Shown here: in pieces, positions 17,305-26,064 of the stretch
How positions within the stretch are numbered: position 1 is the first letter of the stretch
Layout: every line of letters begins with the position of its first letter
Origin: Oscillospiraceae bacterium
GTDB taxonomy: Bacteria > Bacillota > Clostridia > Oscillospirales > Ruminococcaceae
NCBI GenBank assembly: GCA_017518255.1
Contig: JAFWVK010000040.1
Coordinates: 62,001-126,000, forward strand
Reading direction: 5' to 3'
DNA: 64,000 bases
Notes under the pieces: model-generated
The model's input: the letters and a program-made list of their open reading frames with translations, nothing else
Database searches by the model: none
Told to the model about the DNA's origin: nothing
Translations under genes and position numbers: made by a program

Positions 17305-17964
17305 ATGGATACCTTCTCACTTGCGGAATCCTTTGTCAGCATTAACGGCGAAGGGCAGAAAGCCGGAGAGCTTGCGTTGTTTCTTCGTTTTACCGGCTGC
17401 AATCTGCACTGTTCTTGGTGCGATACAAAATGGGCGAATGAACCGGATGTACCTTATGAATCAAAAACAACAGCGGAGCTGCTCGGTATTGCAGCAGAAT
17501 CCGGTGTAAACAATATCACGCTGACAGGCGGCGAGCCGCTGCTTCAGCCGGGAATTACCGGACTTGTCGCAGCGCTGCTCCGTGAAGGCTATGCCGTCGA
17601 AATCGAGACAAACGGCAGTGTGCCGCTTCCCGCTGATATGAGCCCGCGCCCGTCCTTTACGATGGACTATAAACTGCCGGGCAGCGGTATGGAGCAGCAA
17701 ATGTGCCTTGATAATCTCTCCCTGCTGACAGAATGTGACACGCTGAAATTTGTCTGCGGTTCAAAAACCGATCTGGAACGCGCCGCAGAAATCATCAAAC
17801 TGTTTCATCTGACAGCGAAATGCAAAATCTATCTCAGTCCGGTCTTCGGGCAGATTGACCCGGCAGATATGGTGGAATTTATGAAACAGAACCGGATGAA
17901 CGGCGTGCGTCTGCAATTGCAGCTTCACAAGCTGATCTGGCATCCCGATGCACGCGGCGTTTGA
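17305..17964 (+). CDS. queE: 7-carboxy-7-deazaguanine synthase QueE
   Basis: 219 residues from ATG 17305, which overlaps nothing and has GAGGTG in the end of queD; further in-frame codons upstream lie inside queD. Radical SAM enzyme converting 6-carboxytetrahydropterin to 7-carboxy-7-deazaguanine. Shows the N-terminal FVSINGEGQKAGELALFLRFTGCNLHCSWCDTKW with the CxxxCxxC-type cluster motif, then NITLTGGEPLLQPG and VEIETNGSVPL. The ending LQLQLHKLIWHPDARGV is the usual family C-terminus. Confidence 0.94.
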   Translation: MDTFSLAESFVSINGEGQKAGELALFLRFTGCNLHCSWCDTKWANEPDVPYESKTTAELLGIAAESGVNNITLTGGEPLLQPGITGLVAALLREGYAVEIETNGSVPLPADMSPRPSFTMDYKLPGSGMEQQMCLDNLSLLTECDTLKFVCGSKTDLERAAEIIKLFHLTAKCKIYLSPVFGQIDPADMVEFMKQNRMNGVRLQLQLHKLIWHPDARGV

Positions 17965-17980
17965 GAGAAAGGGAGACTGT

Positions 17981-18487
17981 ATGTTTTTACGTACATTTCA
18001 GAAAGAGGATTCTGAGATTATCTGCAAATGGCTCAGAAACGAAAAGGAGCTGTATCAGTGGTCGGCAGACCGATTCAACAAATTTCCGCTGACGTCGCAG
18101 GACATCGAAGCAAGCTATACCCCGCAGACCGCATCCCGCCTTTTTTTCCCATTGACAGCAGTCAGTGAAGACGGCGAAATATTGGGGCATTTCATTATCC
18201 GGTATCCGCGTGAGGACGACCAAACCTCCGTACGGTTTGGTTTTGTGATTGTCGATCCGACGCACAGAGGAAAGGGAATCGGCAGAGAAATGCTCCGCCT
18301 CGGCATCTCATATGCGGAAAAGGAACTGCATGCGCGCCGGATTGACCTCGGTGTGTTTGAAAACAATCCCGATGCAAGGCACTGCTATGAAGCCCTCGGC
18401 TTTCGGGAATACCAAAGGCGAAGCTGTGCGCTTCCTGTCGGGGAATGGGAATGCATAGACATGGAGTTTTACACAGCGAATGAATGA
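17981..18487 (+). CDS. GNAT N-acetyltransferase in the queuosine operon
   Basis: 168 residues from ATG 17981 (ribosome site AAAGGGAG). RimJ/RimL-like GNAT fold: [17 protein letters not shown] at the start, acetyl-CoA pyrophosphate loop [15 protein letters not shown] (about 93-107), and [31 protein letters not shown]. The substrate is unknown. It lies between queE and folE with short gaps, so it is cotranscribed with the pathway; a role in queuosine synthesis is not known for this family. Confidence 0.88.
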   Translation: MFLRTFQKEDSEIICKWLRNEKELYQWSADRFNKFPLTSQDIEASYTPQTASRLFFPLTAVSEDGEILGHFIIRYPREDDQTSVRFGFVIVDPTHRGKGIGREMLRLGISYAEKELHARRIDLGVFENNPDARHCYEALGFREYQRRSCALPVGEWECIDMEFYTANE

Positions 18488-18509
18488 GAACAGCAAAAGG
18501 AGAGATAGC

Positions 18510-19079
18510 ATGATCGACCGAAAGGCAATCGAAGAGCATATCCGCGGCATTCTGCTGGCGCTCGGTGAAAACCCGGACAGAGAAGGGCTTGCCGAAACCC
18601 CGGCGCGTGTTGCGAGAATGTACGAGGAAGTATTCGGCGGCATTCAATATACCAATCACGAAATCGCAGAAATGTTCGGGAAAACCTTTTCGGCGCCCAA
18701 GAATGCAGGGCCGGTTGTCGTCCGCGACATTGAAGTTTTTTCCTTCTGCGAGCACCATATGGCGCTGATGTATGACATGTCCGTACATGTTGCGTATGTG
18801 CCGCACGGCAAAGTGATCGGACTGAGCAAGATCGCACGGATCTGTGATATGGCAGCAAAGCGGCTCCAGCTTCAGGAACGGCTCGGATCGGATATCACAG
18901 AAATTCTCTCGGAAGCGGCAGATACGCCCGATGTCGGTGTTGTGATCGCCGGCACACACAGCTGCATGACTGCCCGCGGCATCCGGAATGCATCCGCGAG
19001 AACCGTCACACAGACCTTCTGCGGGAGATTCCTCGAAGATGCGAATTTGCAAAGACTGATTACGGAGGGCGTCAGATGA
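18510..19079 (+). CDS. folE: GTP cyclohydrolase I
   Basis: 189 residues from ATG 18510 (AAAGGAGA upstream). Opens GTP to 7,8-dihydroneopterin triphosphate, the entry step for folate and for the 7-deazaguanine branch. Zinc ligands are visible as Cys and His in [12 protein letters not shown] and a later Cys in [11 protein letters not shown]; also [22 protein letters not shown]. Present between queE and queC, so here it feeds queuosine precursor synthesis. The stop overlaps queC by ATGA. Confidence 0.96.
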   Translation: MIDRKAIEEHIRGILLALGENPDREGLAETPARVARMYEEVFGGIQYTNHEIAEMFGKTFSAPKNAGPVVVRDIEVFSFCEHHMALMYDMSVHVAYVPHGKVIGLSKIARICDMAAKRLQLQERLGSDITEILSEAADTPDVGVVIAGTHSCMTARGIRNASARTVTQTFCGRFLEDANLQRLITEGVR

Positions 19080-19756
19080 ATGCACTGGTCTTATTCAGCG
19101 GCGGACTGGACAGCACAACCTGTCTGGCTCTGGCAATCGAACGGTACGGCGCTGCGGAAGTACTGGCTCTGTCCGTCTCCTATGGGCAGAAGCATACCAA
19201 AGAGCTTGAAGCAGCAGAGCAGATTGCCGCATATTACGGCGTAATGCTGAAAACACTCAATCTCTCGCAAATCTTCGCAGATTCGGACTGCTCCCTCCTG
19301 AAGGGCAGCGCAGCGGAGATACCGAAGGAATCCTATGCCGAACAGCTTTCCGGAACGGACGGAAAACCTGTCTCAACCTATGTTCCGTTCCGAAACGGGC
19401 TGTTTCTGTCGTCGGCGGCAAGCATTGCGCTTTCACACGGCTGTGAACGCATTTACTACGGCGCACATGCCGATGATGCGGCAGGCAATGCCTACCCCGA
19501 TTGCAGCCGGGATTTCAATGATGCGATGAACCGCGCAATTTATCTCGGCAGCGGAAAGCAGCTTGCCGTGGAAGCCCCCTTTATCGGTAAAACAAAAGCG
19601 GATGTTGTTGCAGAGGGACTGCGTCTGCACGCACCCTATCATCTGACATGGAGCTGCTACGAGGGCGGAGAGCAGCCCTGCGGACTGTGCGGAACCTGCC
19701 GCGACCGCGCTGCCGCCTTTGCTGCAAACGGGATCGCTGATCCTGCTCTATTATAA
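19076..19756 (+). CDS. queC: 7-cyano-7-deazaguanine synthase QueC
   Basis: 226 residues. ATP-dependent conversion of 7-carboxy-7-deazaguanine to preQ0. PP-loop SGGLDSTT at residues 8-15, then [49 protein letters not shown], and the zinc-binding C-terminus [18 protein letters not shown]. Translationally coupled to folE. Confidence 0.96.
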   Translation: MNALVLFSGGLDSTTCLALAIERYGAAEVLALSVSYGQKHTKELEAAEQIAAYYGVMLKTLNLSQIFADSDCSLLKGSAAEIPKESYAEQLSGTDGKPVSTYVPFRNGLFLSSAASIALSHGCERIYYGAHADDAAGNAYPDCSRDFNDAMNRAIYLGSGKQLAVEAPFIGKTKADVVAEGLRLHAPYHLTWSCYEGGEQPCGLCGTCRDRAAAFAANGIADPALL

Positions 19757-19766
19757 AAAACCGAAT

Positions 19767-20267
19767 ATGAAAAAAATAATTGTAGTCGGCTGCCCCGGAA
19801 GCAGAAAAAGCACTTTTTCCAGAGCTTTACACACAAAAACAGAAATTCCGCTTTATCATCTGGATCTGTTGTACTGGAATCCGGACAGAACGAAAGCCGA
19901 TCCGTCTGTTTTTCAGGAAAGGCTTGCATCAGTGATCCGGAGAAGCGAATGAATTCTTGACGGGAATTATGCATCTACAATGGAGTTCAGATTGCAGGCA
20001 TGTGATACGGTTTTCTTTCTGGATTATTCTTTGGAGGTCTGTCTGAGCGGCATCAGGGAAAGGCGCGGAAAAAAACGGCCGGATATGCCGTGGACAGAAG
20101 CAGCGGAAGAAGAAGATACCGAATTTCTGCACTTCATTCAAAATTTTTAATTGCAGAACAAACCGCAAATTCTGAATCTGCTCAGCAAATACTCCGATAA
20201 AAATATACATATCTTTTCATGCCGAAGCGAAGCAGATGCTTTTTTATCAGGATACAAAGGAGGATAA
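19767..20267 (+). pseudogene. Decayed P-loop kinase (adenylate kinase/topology modulation type)
   Basis: Starting at ATG 19767 one frame reads as a single family member across two in-frame stops: TGA at 19950 (where the family has Trp before ILDGNY) and TAA at 20148. Full length would be 166 codons to the TAA at 20265. The Walker A reads GCPGSRKST, with Arg replacing the third glycine, so the nucleotide site is damaged too. Later motifs (MEFRLQACDTVFFLDY, RRGKKRPDMPW) are intact. Three separate lesions argue for decay rather than sequencing error or recoding. It sits between queC and queF. Confidence 0.8.
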
Positions 20268-20269
20268 AC

Positions 20270-20764
20270 ATGGAACAACGGAATAAAGAGCAGGAGGGCA
20301 TGACACTCCTCGGCAATCAACAAACAAAATACCCGCAGAACTATGACCCGAATGTGCTGGAAACCTTTGAAAACAAGCATCCGGAGCGTGATTATTTCGT
20401 CAAGTTCAACTGTCCGGAATTTACAAGTCTCTGCCCGATCACCGGTCAGCCTGATTTCGCGACAATCTATATTTCCTATGTTCCGCGCATGAGAATGGTC
20501 GAGAGCAAATCACTCAAGCTGTATCTGTTCAGTTTCCGCAATCACGGCGATTTTCATGAGGACTGCGTCAATATCATCATGAACGACCTCATCAAGCTTA
20601 TGGAACCGGCGTATATCGAAGTCTGGGGCAAATTCCTGCCGCGCGGGGGCATCTCGATTGATCCTTACTGCAATTACGGAATGCCCGGCACCAAATGGGA
20701 GCAGGTTGCATGGGATCGTCTGACGCACCATGACCTTTACCCGGAAGAAGTCAATAACCGCTGA
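20270..20764 (+). CDS. queF: NADPH-dependent preQ0 reductase QueF
   Basis: 164 residues from ATG 20270 behind AAGGAGG; the longer open frame upstream lies in the kinase pseudogene. Reduces the nitrile of preQ0 to preQ1. Type I (short) QueF: catalytic Cys in [14 protein letters not shown] (about 56), the QueF motif [21 protein letters not shown] (NADPH site, about 80-100), and the C-terminal RGGISIDPY. Completes the GTP-to-preQ1 set folE-queD-queE-queC-queF in one locus. Confidence 0.96.
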   Translation: MEQRNKEQEGMTLLGNQQTKYPQNYDPNVLETFENKHPERDYFVKFNCPEFTSLCPITGQPDFATIYISYVPRMRMVESKSLKLYLFSFRNHGDFHEDCVNIIMNDLIKLMEPAYIEVWGKFLPRGGISIDPYCNYGMPGTKWEQVAWDRLTHHDLYPEEVNNR

Positions 20765-20766
20765 AA

Positions 20767-20797
20767 AAAGCCGCAGATGAAATGCATCTGCGGCTTT
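20767..20797. terminator. Bidirectional terminator queF / GH53
   Basis: 13-bp stem AAAGCCGCAGATG/CATCTGCGGCTTT. The same AAAGCCGCAGA stem recurs at 35427, 35716 and 36005. Confidence 0.85.
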
Positions 20798-20802
20798 GCT
20801 GT

Positions 20803-22983
20803 TCAGTTCTGAAAAATCTCCCGTTTCAGGAGCGTCAGGTCAATCGCATTGAGAATTCCGTTTTCATCGAAATCAGCCTGTTCCGCCGCATCCGCCGAAA
20901 GGTTACTTTCGGTGCGGAGATATGCCGCGAGCAGCACTGCATCCGGTGCATCCGATACGCCGTCGGCATTGAGATCGCCTTTCAGAAGCCGGACAGTCAC
21001 CGAAATCTGCCCGACCTCTTTTCCGTTCAGGAATCCGGTTATCACGGCTTTTCCGGTTTTATGAGCAAAGACCTCGCCGCTGTCGGAAACCTCTGCGATT
21101 TCCGGGTCGCTGCTGCGATAGGTGATGCCCTCTCGGTCGGCATGAATCTGCCTTTTGTGATTGGGCTTCACGAACAGATCGGTCTCCTCGAAGTGAACGT
21201 CCGGATTTGTCTGCTGATTCGTGATTTTTCGCACAGAGCAGTCATCGACGGAGCCGTAGCATCCCGCATCTCCGGACACGGTCAGCGTGACGGTAACGGT
21301 TTCGCCTGCCTGTAAGTCAATATCTGCTTCGGTCGTCTGCCATACTGCCCATCCGCTTCCGCTGCCGGTCACGCGCTCTGTTCTGCCGCCGGAAGAGGTC
21401 ACAGTCATTTCATAACGGCTGGATTCATCGCCCTGTATGTGAATCTGAACCCGGTATGTTCCTGCTTCCGGAATCTTTACCGAAGCAGCGGCACTGCTGC
21501 CGGAGAACGCGGATTCTGAGTACCAGTGGAGGGCATAGTCCCCGCTGCGGGGATCCTCCGCCCGAACGTCAAAATGGCCGCCGGAGGTCGAACGAAGGGT
21601 CCAGCCGGAAGGGGATGCAGTCCAGCCGCCGTCCGATTCAAAGCCCGGATTTGACAGTATATTTTTTCCCAGAATTACATTTTCATTGCCGTCACCGTGA
21701 ACACTGCCGAAGGAATAAAGCGAATCCAGCGGAACTCCGTCATAACTAAACAGAGATTCATTATCCACACAGCTTCCGCCGTAATACGAAACAGCAGAGT
21801 CGTCATATTCTCCTGCCGCCTTGGAAGCCCAGCCGGAACCGAATGTCTCCCAAAGATTCAGATTTGATTGATACGACGAACCGACCGGAAGCCATGCCGG
21901 CTCCCAGTAAAATACACCGATTCCTTTTCCGTCCGGAATCGCTGCAACTGTTGAGAACAGGTCATGCAGATATGCAGTCTGCCCTGCCGGACTGACTTCA
22001 TATGAAACATAATTCCCGATATCAGATTCTTTGCTGATCGTATTTCCGAAGAAATCGCCGTCATTGAGCGTGCGCAGCCATGAAGTCTCCGCAACCAGAA
22101 CCTGCTTGTCATATGTCTGCGATACTGAAGTCAGAACTGTTTTCAGATTATCCAGCGTGCCGTGCCAGTACGGATAGTAAGAGGTTGCAAATACATCATA
22201 ATCAACATTTGTCTGATGCAGCATCTTTGCCAGATAATTCATATTGGAAGTCTTTTCCGGATTGGTAAAATGGAGCGCAACCAGCGTATTCTGACTGAAT
22301 TCACGCACCGCACGAGCACCTGCATTGAATAAAGAAGCCAGATTGCGCCAGCCCTCATCACTCCAGTCATAATCATTCAGAAGAACGCCGCACATGCCGG
22401 TTGTTGTTTCATTTCCGACCTGTACCATTGCAATTTCAGCACCGGCTGCACCGATTTTCTTCAAAGAATCCAACGTAAACTGATAGATTGCATCAGCTTT
22501 CTGACTGACAGAATAACCGTTCCATGCCTTCGGTGCTTTCTGTTTTCCCGGATCTGCCCAAAAATCCGAATAATGAAAATCAACCAGAAGCTTCAGTCCG
22601 GCGTTTGCACAGCGTTCTGCAATCTTTACGGCACAGTTCACATCGCAGATTCCGCCGCCGTAATTTGCACCGGAGGATGAATGGAACGGATCGTTCCAGA
22701 CACGAATACGCACACAATTCACTCCGGCGTCTGCAAGAGTCAGAAAAATATCCTGCGGATTCCCGTTCCTGTCACGGAAAACAACGCCGCTCTGTTCCAG
22801 TGAAATGACGGACGAAATATCGACGCCCTTGAAAGGGTCTCCGCCCGGAAAAGGCAGTCCGGTTATTCCGGAAAACGAAACATCCTCCGCAGCCGATACC
22901 GCAGCAGGCAATCCATTCGGAAATGAGCCAAAAATCATTCCGGCAGCACAAACAAGCGCTGTGAGTTTACTGATGATTTTCAT
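20803..22983 (-). CDS. Dockerin-bearing GH53 endo-beta-1,4-galactanase
   Basis: 726 residues, secreted (signal peptide 1-31, cleavage near AVSAAED). GH53 catalytic domain about 45-410: KGVDISSVISLEQSG at the start, WNDPFH, acid/base Glu192 in VQVGNE, and nucleophile Glu299 in VAETSW. It hydrolyses beta-1,4-galactan side chains of pectin. Then a carbohydrate-binding-like beta-sandwich (about 448-595, starting NILSNPGFESDGGW), a short bacterial Ig-like domain (about 605-665), and a C-terminal type I dockerin with two calcium loops (DLNADGVSDAPDAV and DFDENGILNAIDLT), which would dock it into a cellulosome. Promoter in repeat copy A. Confidence 0.93.
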   Translation of the reverse strand: MKIISKLTALVCAAGMIFGSFPNGLPAAVSAAEDVSFSGITGLPFPGGDPFKGVDISSVISLEQSGVVFRDRNGNPQDIFLTLADAGVNCVRIRVWNDPFHSSSGANYGGGICDVNCAVKIAERCANAGLKLLVDFHYSDFWADPGKQKAPKAWNGYSVSQKADAIYQFTLDSLKKIGAAGAEIAMVQVGNETTTGMCGVLLNDYDWSDEGWRNLASLFNAGARAVREFSQNTLVALHFTNPEKTSNMNYLAKMLHQTNVDYDVFATSYYPYWHGTLDNLKTVLTSVSQTYDKQVLVAETSWLRTLNDGDFFGNTISKESDIGNYVSYEVSPAGQTAYLHDLFSTVAAIPDGKGIGVFYWEPAWLPVGSSYQSNLNLWETFGSGWASKAAGEYDDSAVSYYGGSCVDNESLFSYDGVPLDSLYSFGSVHGDGNENVILGKNILSNPGFESDGGWTASPSGWTLRSTSGGHFDVRAEDPRSGDYALHWYSESAFSGSSAAASVKIPEAGTYRVQIHIQGDESSRYEMTVTSSGGRTERVTGSGSGWAVWQTTEADIDLQAGETVTVTLTVSGDAGCYGSVDDCSVRKITNQQTNPDVHFEETDLFVKPNHKRQIHADREGITYRSSDPEIAEVSDSGEVFAHKTGKAVITGFLNGKEVGQISVTVRLLKGDLNADGVSDAPDAVLLAAYLRTESNLSADAAEQADFDENGILNAIDLTLLKREIFQN

Positions 22984-23048
22984 ATTTATCCCCTTTTCCC
23001 CGAAAACATAATCCTGACCGTTTCTGAAAAATTCTATAATATATTTTC

Positions 23049-23077
23049 ATTATAACATATAATGCGGGAATAATCAA
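23049..23077 (-). promoter_or_regulatory. GH53 promoter inside repeat copy A
   Basis: Minus strand TTGATT (23077-23072), 17-bp spacer, TATAAT (23054-23049), about 65 bp from the GH53 start codon. Confidence 0.65.
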
Positions 23078-23143
23078 TGGATAAAGTAAAAAAGATTCTG
23101 AAGGAATCATATAGATTCTGTCTCGGCGCCGGGCACTGCCCGG
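23051..23143. repeat. Intergenic promoter-bearing repeat, copy A (tandem)
   Basis: About 93 bp, ending in a CCGGGC-ACT-GCCCGG hairpin. Directly followed by copy B with roughly 90% identity. It reads as a 23-codon ATG frame on the plus strand, but the stop is supplied by the next copy and copy B breaks the frame, so I do not call a peptide. Confidence 0.85.
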
Positions 23144-23235
23144 TATAACATATAATGCGGGAATATTCAATGGATAAAGTAAAAAAAATCTGAGGGAATC
23201 ATATGGATTCTGTCTCGGCGCCGGGCATTGCCTGA
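23144..23235. repeat. Intergenic promoter-bearing repeat, copy B (tandem)
   Basis: Tandem partner of copy A. On the minus strand the -10 position reads TATACC instead of TATAAT because the unit abuts copy A, so this copy probably is not an active promoter. Confidence 0.85.
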
Positions 23236-23306
23236 CGATTTATCTTACCGAAACCATTGCGTTTTTTGCCATAATGTGATAAAATATAGAAAAACGGGGG
23301 TGCGTT

Positions 23307-23876
23307 ATGGAACAGAAAAAACTTGCGGTGATTTTTCCCGGAATCGGCTATCATAAAGATAAACCTCTGCTCTACTATGCAGCAAGGATTGCTCAGAATT
23401 GCGGATATGAAACTATTTCCGTTGAATACTGCAATATGCCGGAAAAAATCCGCGGTAATACCGAAATGATGCGAATTGCCGCCGAACTTGCCTGTCAGCA
23501 GGCATCGGAACAGCTTCAGTCGGTAAATATCTGCGATTATAACCGGATTCTGCTGATCGGGAAAAGCATCGGTACCATTGCTGCTGCGAAATTTGCGGCA
23601 GAGCATCCGGATCATATCAAAGAGATACGCTATACACCGCTGGAATCAACATTTTCTTTTGTGCCCTCAGTCACCGGCTCATGCATCGCATTTCTCGGAA
23701 CCGATGACCCGTGGTCAGATAAAAACCGGATTACAAAAGAAGCTGCAAAACAGAATATTCCGCTTTATCTGTATCCGGACTGCAATCATTCTCTGGAATG
23801 TCACGATGTTATCCGGAATATTGAATATTTAAGGGAAATCATGCAAATCACATCAGATTTTATCAGAAAGGCGTAA
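23307..23876 (+). CDS. Small alpha/beta-hydrolase
   Basis: 189 residues. Alpha/beta-hydrolase pattern: first strand LAVIFPGIGYH, nucleophile elbow GKSIG (Ser near 93), an acidic residue in LGTDDPWSD and His in DCNHSLE near the C-terminus, consistent with a Ser-Asp-His triad. No signal peptide, so cytosolic; the substrate is unknown. Four bases separate it from the carbonic anhydrase gene. Confidence 0.82.
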   Translation: MEQKKLAVIFPGIGYHKDKPLLYYAARIAQNCGYETISVEYCNMPEKIRGNTEMMRIAAELACQQASEQLQSVNICDYNRILLIGKSIGTIAAAKFAAEHPDHIKEIRYTPLESTFSFVPSVTGSCIAFLGTDDPWSDKNRITKEAAKQNIPLYLYPDCNHSLECHDVIRNIEYLREIMQITSDFIRKA

Positions 23877-23879
23877 AAC

Positions 23880-24461
23880 ATGAACACTGAAACTATAATA
23901 TCCGCAGAAAAAGCACTGAACATTCTCAAAGACGGAAACGAACTGTATCTTCACGCAAAGATCGGATGCGGAAACATTTCTCAGGAAAGGCGTCAAATCA
24001 CAACGGAACAAGGGCAGCACCCGTATGCGGTCATCGTGACCTGCTCTGATTCCCGCGTCATTCCGGAATATATTTTCAGTTCGGGAATCGGCGATCTGTT
24101 CGTCATACGAGTCGCGGGAAACGTCATTGACAGTCATCAGCTCGGTTCAATCGAATATGCAGCCGATCACCTCGGCATTCGGCTGATCGTCGTACTGGGG
24201 CATGACTGCTGCGGTGCAGTCGGTGCCGCAATTCATCATGATCCGGACGGATATATCAAATTCATAACCGATGAGATTAAACTGGCAATCGGCAATGAAA
24301 CGGACGATTACAAGGCATGCTGCATGAATGTCCGCCGCAGCGTTTCCCGCATTGAAAGCAGCTTGCAGATTCAGCATGAGGAAGCGAACGGACTGAAAGT
24401 CATCGGCGCACTTTACCGCCTTGAAACAGGAAAAGTAGAATTTTTCCCTGCGAATTCATAA
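23880..24461 (+). CDS. Beta-class carbonic anhydrase
   Basis: 193 residues. Interconverts CO2 and bicarbonate. Zinc ligands by family pattern: Cys in VTCSDSRV (near 55), then His and Cys in LGHDCCGAV (near 108-111); the Asp-Arg dyad is in CSDSR. Other family blocks: GIGDLFVIRVAGNVID and GSIEYAADHLG. AGAAAGGCG precedes the ATG. Likely cotranscribed with the upstream hydrolase. Confidence 0.94.
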   Translation: MNTETIISAEKALNILKDGNELYLHAKIGCGNISQERRQITTEQGQHPYAVIVTCSDSRVIPEYIFSSGIGDLFVIRVAGNVIDSHQLGSIEYAADHLGIRLIVVLGHDCCGAVGAAIHHDPDGYIKFITDEIKLAIGNETDDYKACCMNVRRSVSRIESSLQIQHEEANGLKVIGALYRLETGKVEFFPANS

Positions 24462-24487
24462 TCTTTATCCGGAACAACCATTCACAC

Positions 24488-24527
24488 AAACCGGCCTCTA
24501 TGCATTTCATAAGGTCGGTTTCTCTGT
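24488..24527 (+). terminator. Weak terminator-like hairpin
   Basis: 10-bp stem AAACCGGCCT/AGGTCGGTTT (24488-24497 with 24512-24521, one G-U pair) followed by TCTCTG; the T tail is poor. Confidence 0.4.
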
Positions 24528-24590
24528 AAAAACCTCGCTGTTCGGGCATGTTTTCGCGCCTAACACGAAAGATGCGACAGCGAAAAAAGT

Positions 24591-24619
24591 TTGACAAACA
24601 ACATATATCATGATATAAT
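24591..24619 (+). promoter_or_regulatory. Promoter of the DUF2156 gene
   Basis: TTGACA (24591-24596), 17-bp spacer, TATAAT (24614-24619). Confidence 0.85.
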
Positions 24620-24657
24620 ATTTATAGTATGATTTACCTTGAAAGGCGGATTATTTA

Positions 24658-25578
24658 ATGCAGATTCCATTTCGCCCACCTTCGCTTACGGACCGCAGTG
24701 CCGTTCTGGAGGCTGCCAATGCAGCCGGCGCAAAGGAAAACGATGCTGCTTTTGCAAATCTCTATCTTTTGCGAAACAAATACGGAACTGAGATCGCCTT
24801 TTACGACCGCTTGCTGCTTCGCCGCTACCGCTCCGGAATCCGTGCGGGAAGCTACGGTTTTCCGATCGGAACCGGCGATTTGCGCTGTGCATTCTCCGGT
24901 ATGTATGCAGATTCTGTCTATGCAAATCTTCCGCTCCGGCTGTCGCTGCTCACCAAAGAACAATGTCAGATTACTGAACAGCTTTATCCGGGCGGATTTG
25001 AATTTATTCCTGCGGAAGATTACACGGAATATCTCTATCTCAGACAGGATCTGTCAGAACTGAAAGGGAGCAAATACCACGGAAAGAGAAACCATATTGC
25101 ACAATTCTGGCGTTCCAATCCCGAAGCCATGATTCAGCCGCTGGTTGCCGAAAATGCAGATTTGGCTGTAACCATTGCAGAAAAGTGGCTTTCCGCACGC
25201 GAGGACCCTTCACTGCCGTCCTTACAGGCGGAAAAGCATTGTATTCACGAAGCTGCTGCAAACTGGGATGCACTCGGACTGACCGGTTTACTGCTCTATG
25301 CCGAACCGGATAAGGAACCGATCGGCATGACGGTACTGTCCCCTGTTTCTGACGGTGTATTTGATGTTCATTTTGAAAAAGTTGTACCCGGATATCCGCA
25401 CGCATGGGCAGTCGTGACAAACGAAGCAGCAAAATGCATGAAACAGGCTGTCTACCTTAACCGCGAGGAAGACCTCGGAGAATCCGGTATGCGAATATCC
25501 AAAAGTTCTTATCATCCGGATATCCGGAATGAAAAATTCACCGCAGTCTGGCATGGAAGAGAGGCACTCATATGCTGA
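24658..25578 (+). CDS. DUF2156-family protein (aminoacyl-transferase fold)
   Basis: 306 residues in the DUF2156 family, related to the soluble domain of phosphatidylglycerol lysyltransferases with two GNAT-like folds. Visible: FANLYLLRNKYGTEIAFYD near the N-terminus, YLYLRQDLSELKGSKYHGKRNHIAQF in the middle, and the diagnostic ending NREEDLGESGMRISKSSYHPDIRNEKFTAVW. No membrane segments, so not a full MprF. The reaction is not established for stand-alone members. Overlaps the next gene by 7 bases. Confidence 0.85.
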   Translation: MQIPFRPPSLTDRSAVLEAANAAGAKENDAAFANLYLLRNKYGTEIAFYDRLLLRRYRSGIRAGSYGFPIGTGDLRCAFSGMYADSVYANLPLRLSLLTKEQCQITEQLYPGGFEFIPAEDYTEYLYLRQDLSELKGSKYHGKRNHIAQFWRSNPEAMIQPLVAENADLAVTIAEKWLSAREDPSLPSLQAEKHCIHEAAANWDALGLTGLLLYAEPDKEPIGMTVLSPVSDGVFDVHFEKVVPGYPHAWAVVTNEAAKCMKQAVYLNREEDLGESGMRISKSSYHPDIRNEKFTAVWHGREALIC

Positions 25579-26042
25579 AAACACTTCTTTCTCCCGATAC
25601 ATGCGCCGAATGCAGGAACTGCTGCATCTTTGAAGAAAAAAGCGCATGGGAAGTTCCGGCTTTTCCGGAATCCGCTGTCCGAAAGCTGAAGGATAAACCG
25701 GAATATAAAATCCGCAAAGACGGCACAAAATTCCGAATTGAACTTCCCTACGGCGAGACGCATTCCGCACAACCCTGCCCGTTTCTGAATTCTCAGACAG
25801 GATGCACGCTTTCTCCGGAAGAAAAGCCCTTTGCCTGCTCCGTGTGGCCGATCCGAATTATGACGGACAGCTGCGGCAGACCTGCATTGACCTTATATAA
25901 CGGATGTCCCGGCATAACCTCTGACATGATTCCGGAACTGAAAAAACTGCTTGACAGCGGTCTGCGGGAAAGAATCTTCTCCGAATTGAAGCGGGATCCG
26001 ACCCTGCTGCTGCCCTATCATCCGAATTACATCTTCCTATAA
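25572..26042 (+). CDS. YkgJ-type cysteine-cluster protein
   Basis: 156 residues. Cysteines are arranged as CAECRNCCIFEEKSAW near the N-terminus, then CPFL, GCTLSPEEKPFACSVWP and NGCPG, as in the YkgJ (UPF0153) family thought to bind zinc or an iron-sulfur cluster. Function is not known. Start overlaps the DUF2156 stop, so translation is coupled. Confidence 0.8.
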   Translation: MLKTLLSPDTCAECRNCCIFEEKSAWEVPAFPESAVRKLKDKPEYKIRKDGTKFRIELPYGETHSAQPCPFLNSQTGCTLSPEEKPFACSVWPIRIMTDSCGRPALTLYNGCPGITSDMIPELKKLLDSGLRERIFSELKRDPTLLLPYHPNYIFL

Positions 26043-26064
26043 ACACATTTGGAGTGTGATCAAT

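Noticed and set aside
19950-19952. TGA read as tryptophan or selenocysteine in the kinase frame
   Set aside because: A second stop (TAA) and a damaged Walker A motif are also present, and other genes in the window use TGA as a normal stop, so decay is simpler.
23077-23148. A 23-codon peptide frame in repeat copy A (MDKVKKILKESY...)
   Set aside because: The stop codon comes from the start of the next repeat copy, copy B has a frameshift, copy C diverges, and no ribosome site precedes the ATG. Conservation is better explained by DNA or promoter function on the other strand.
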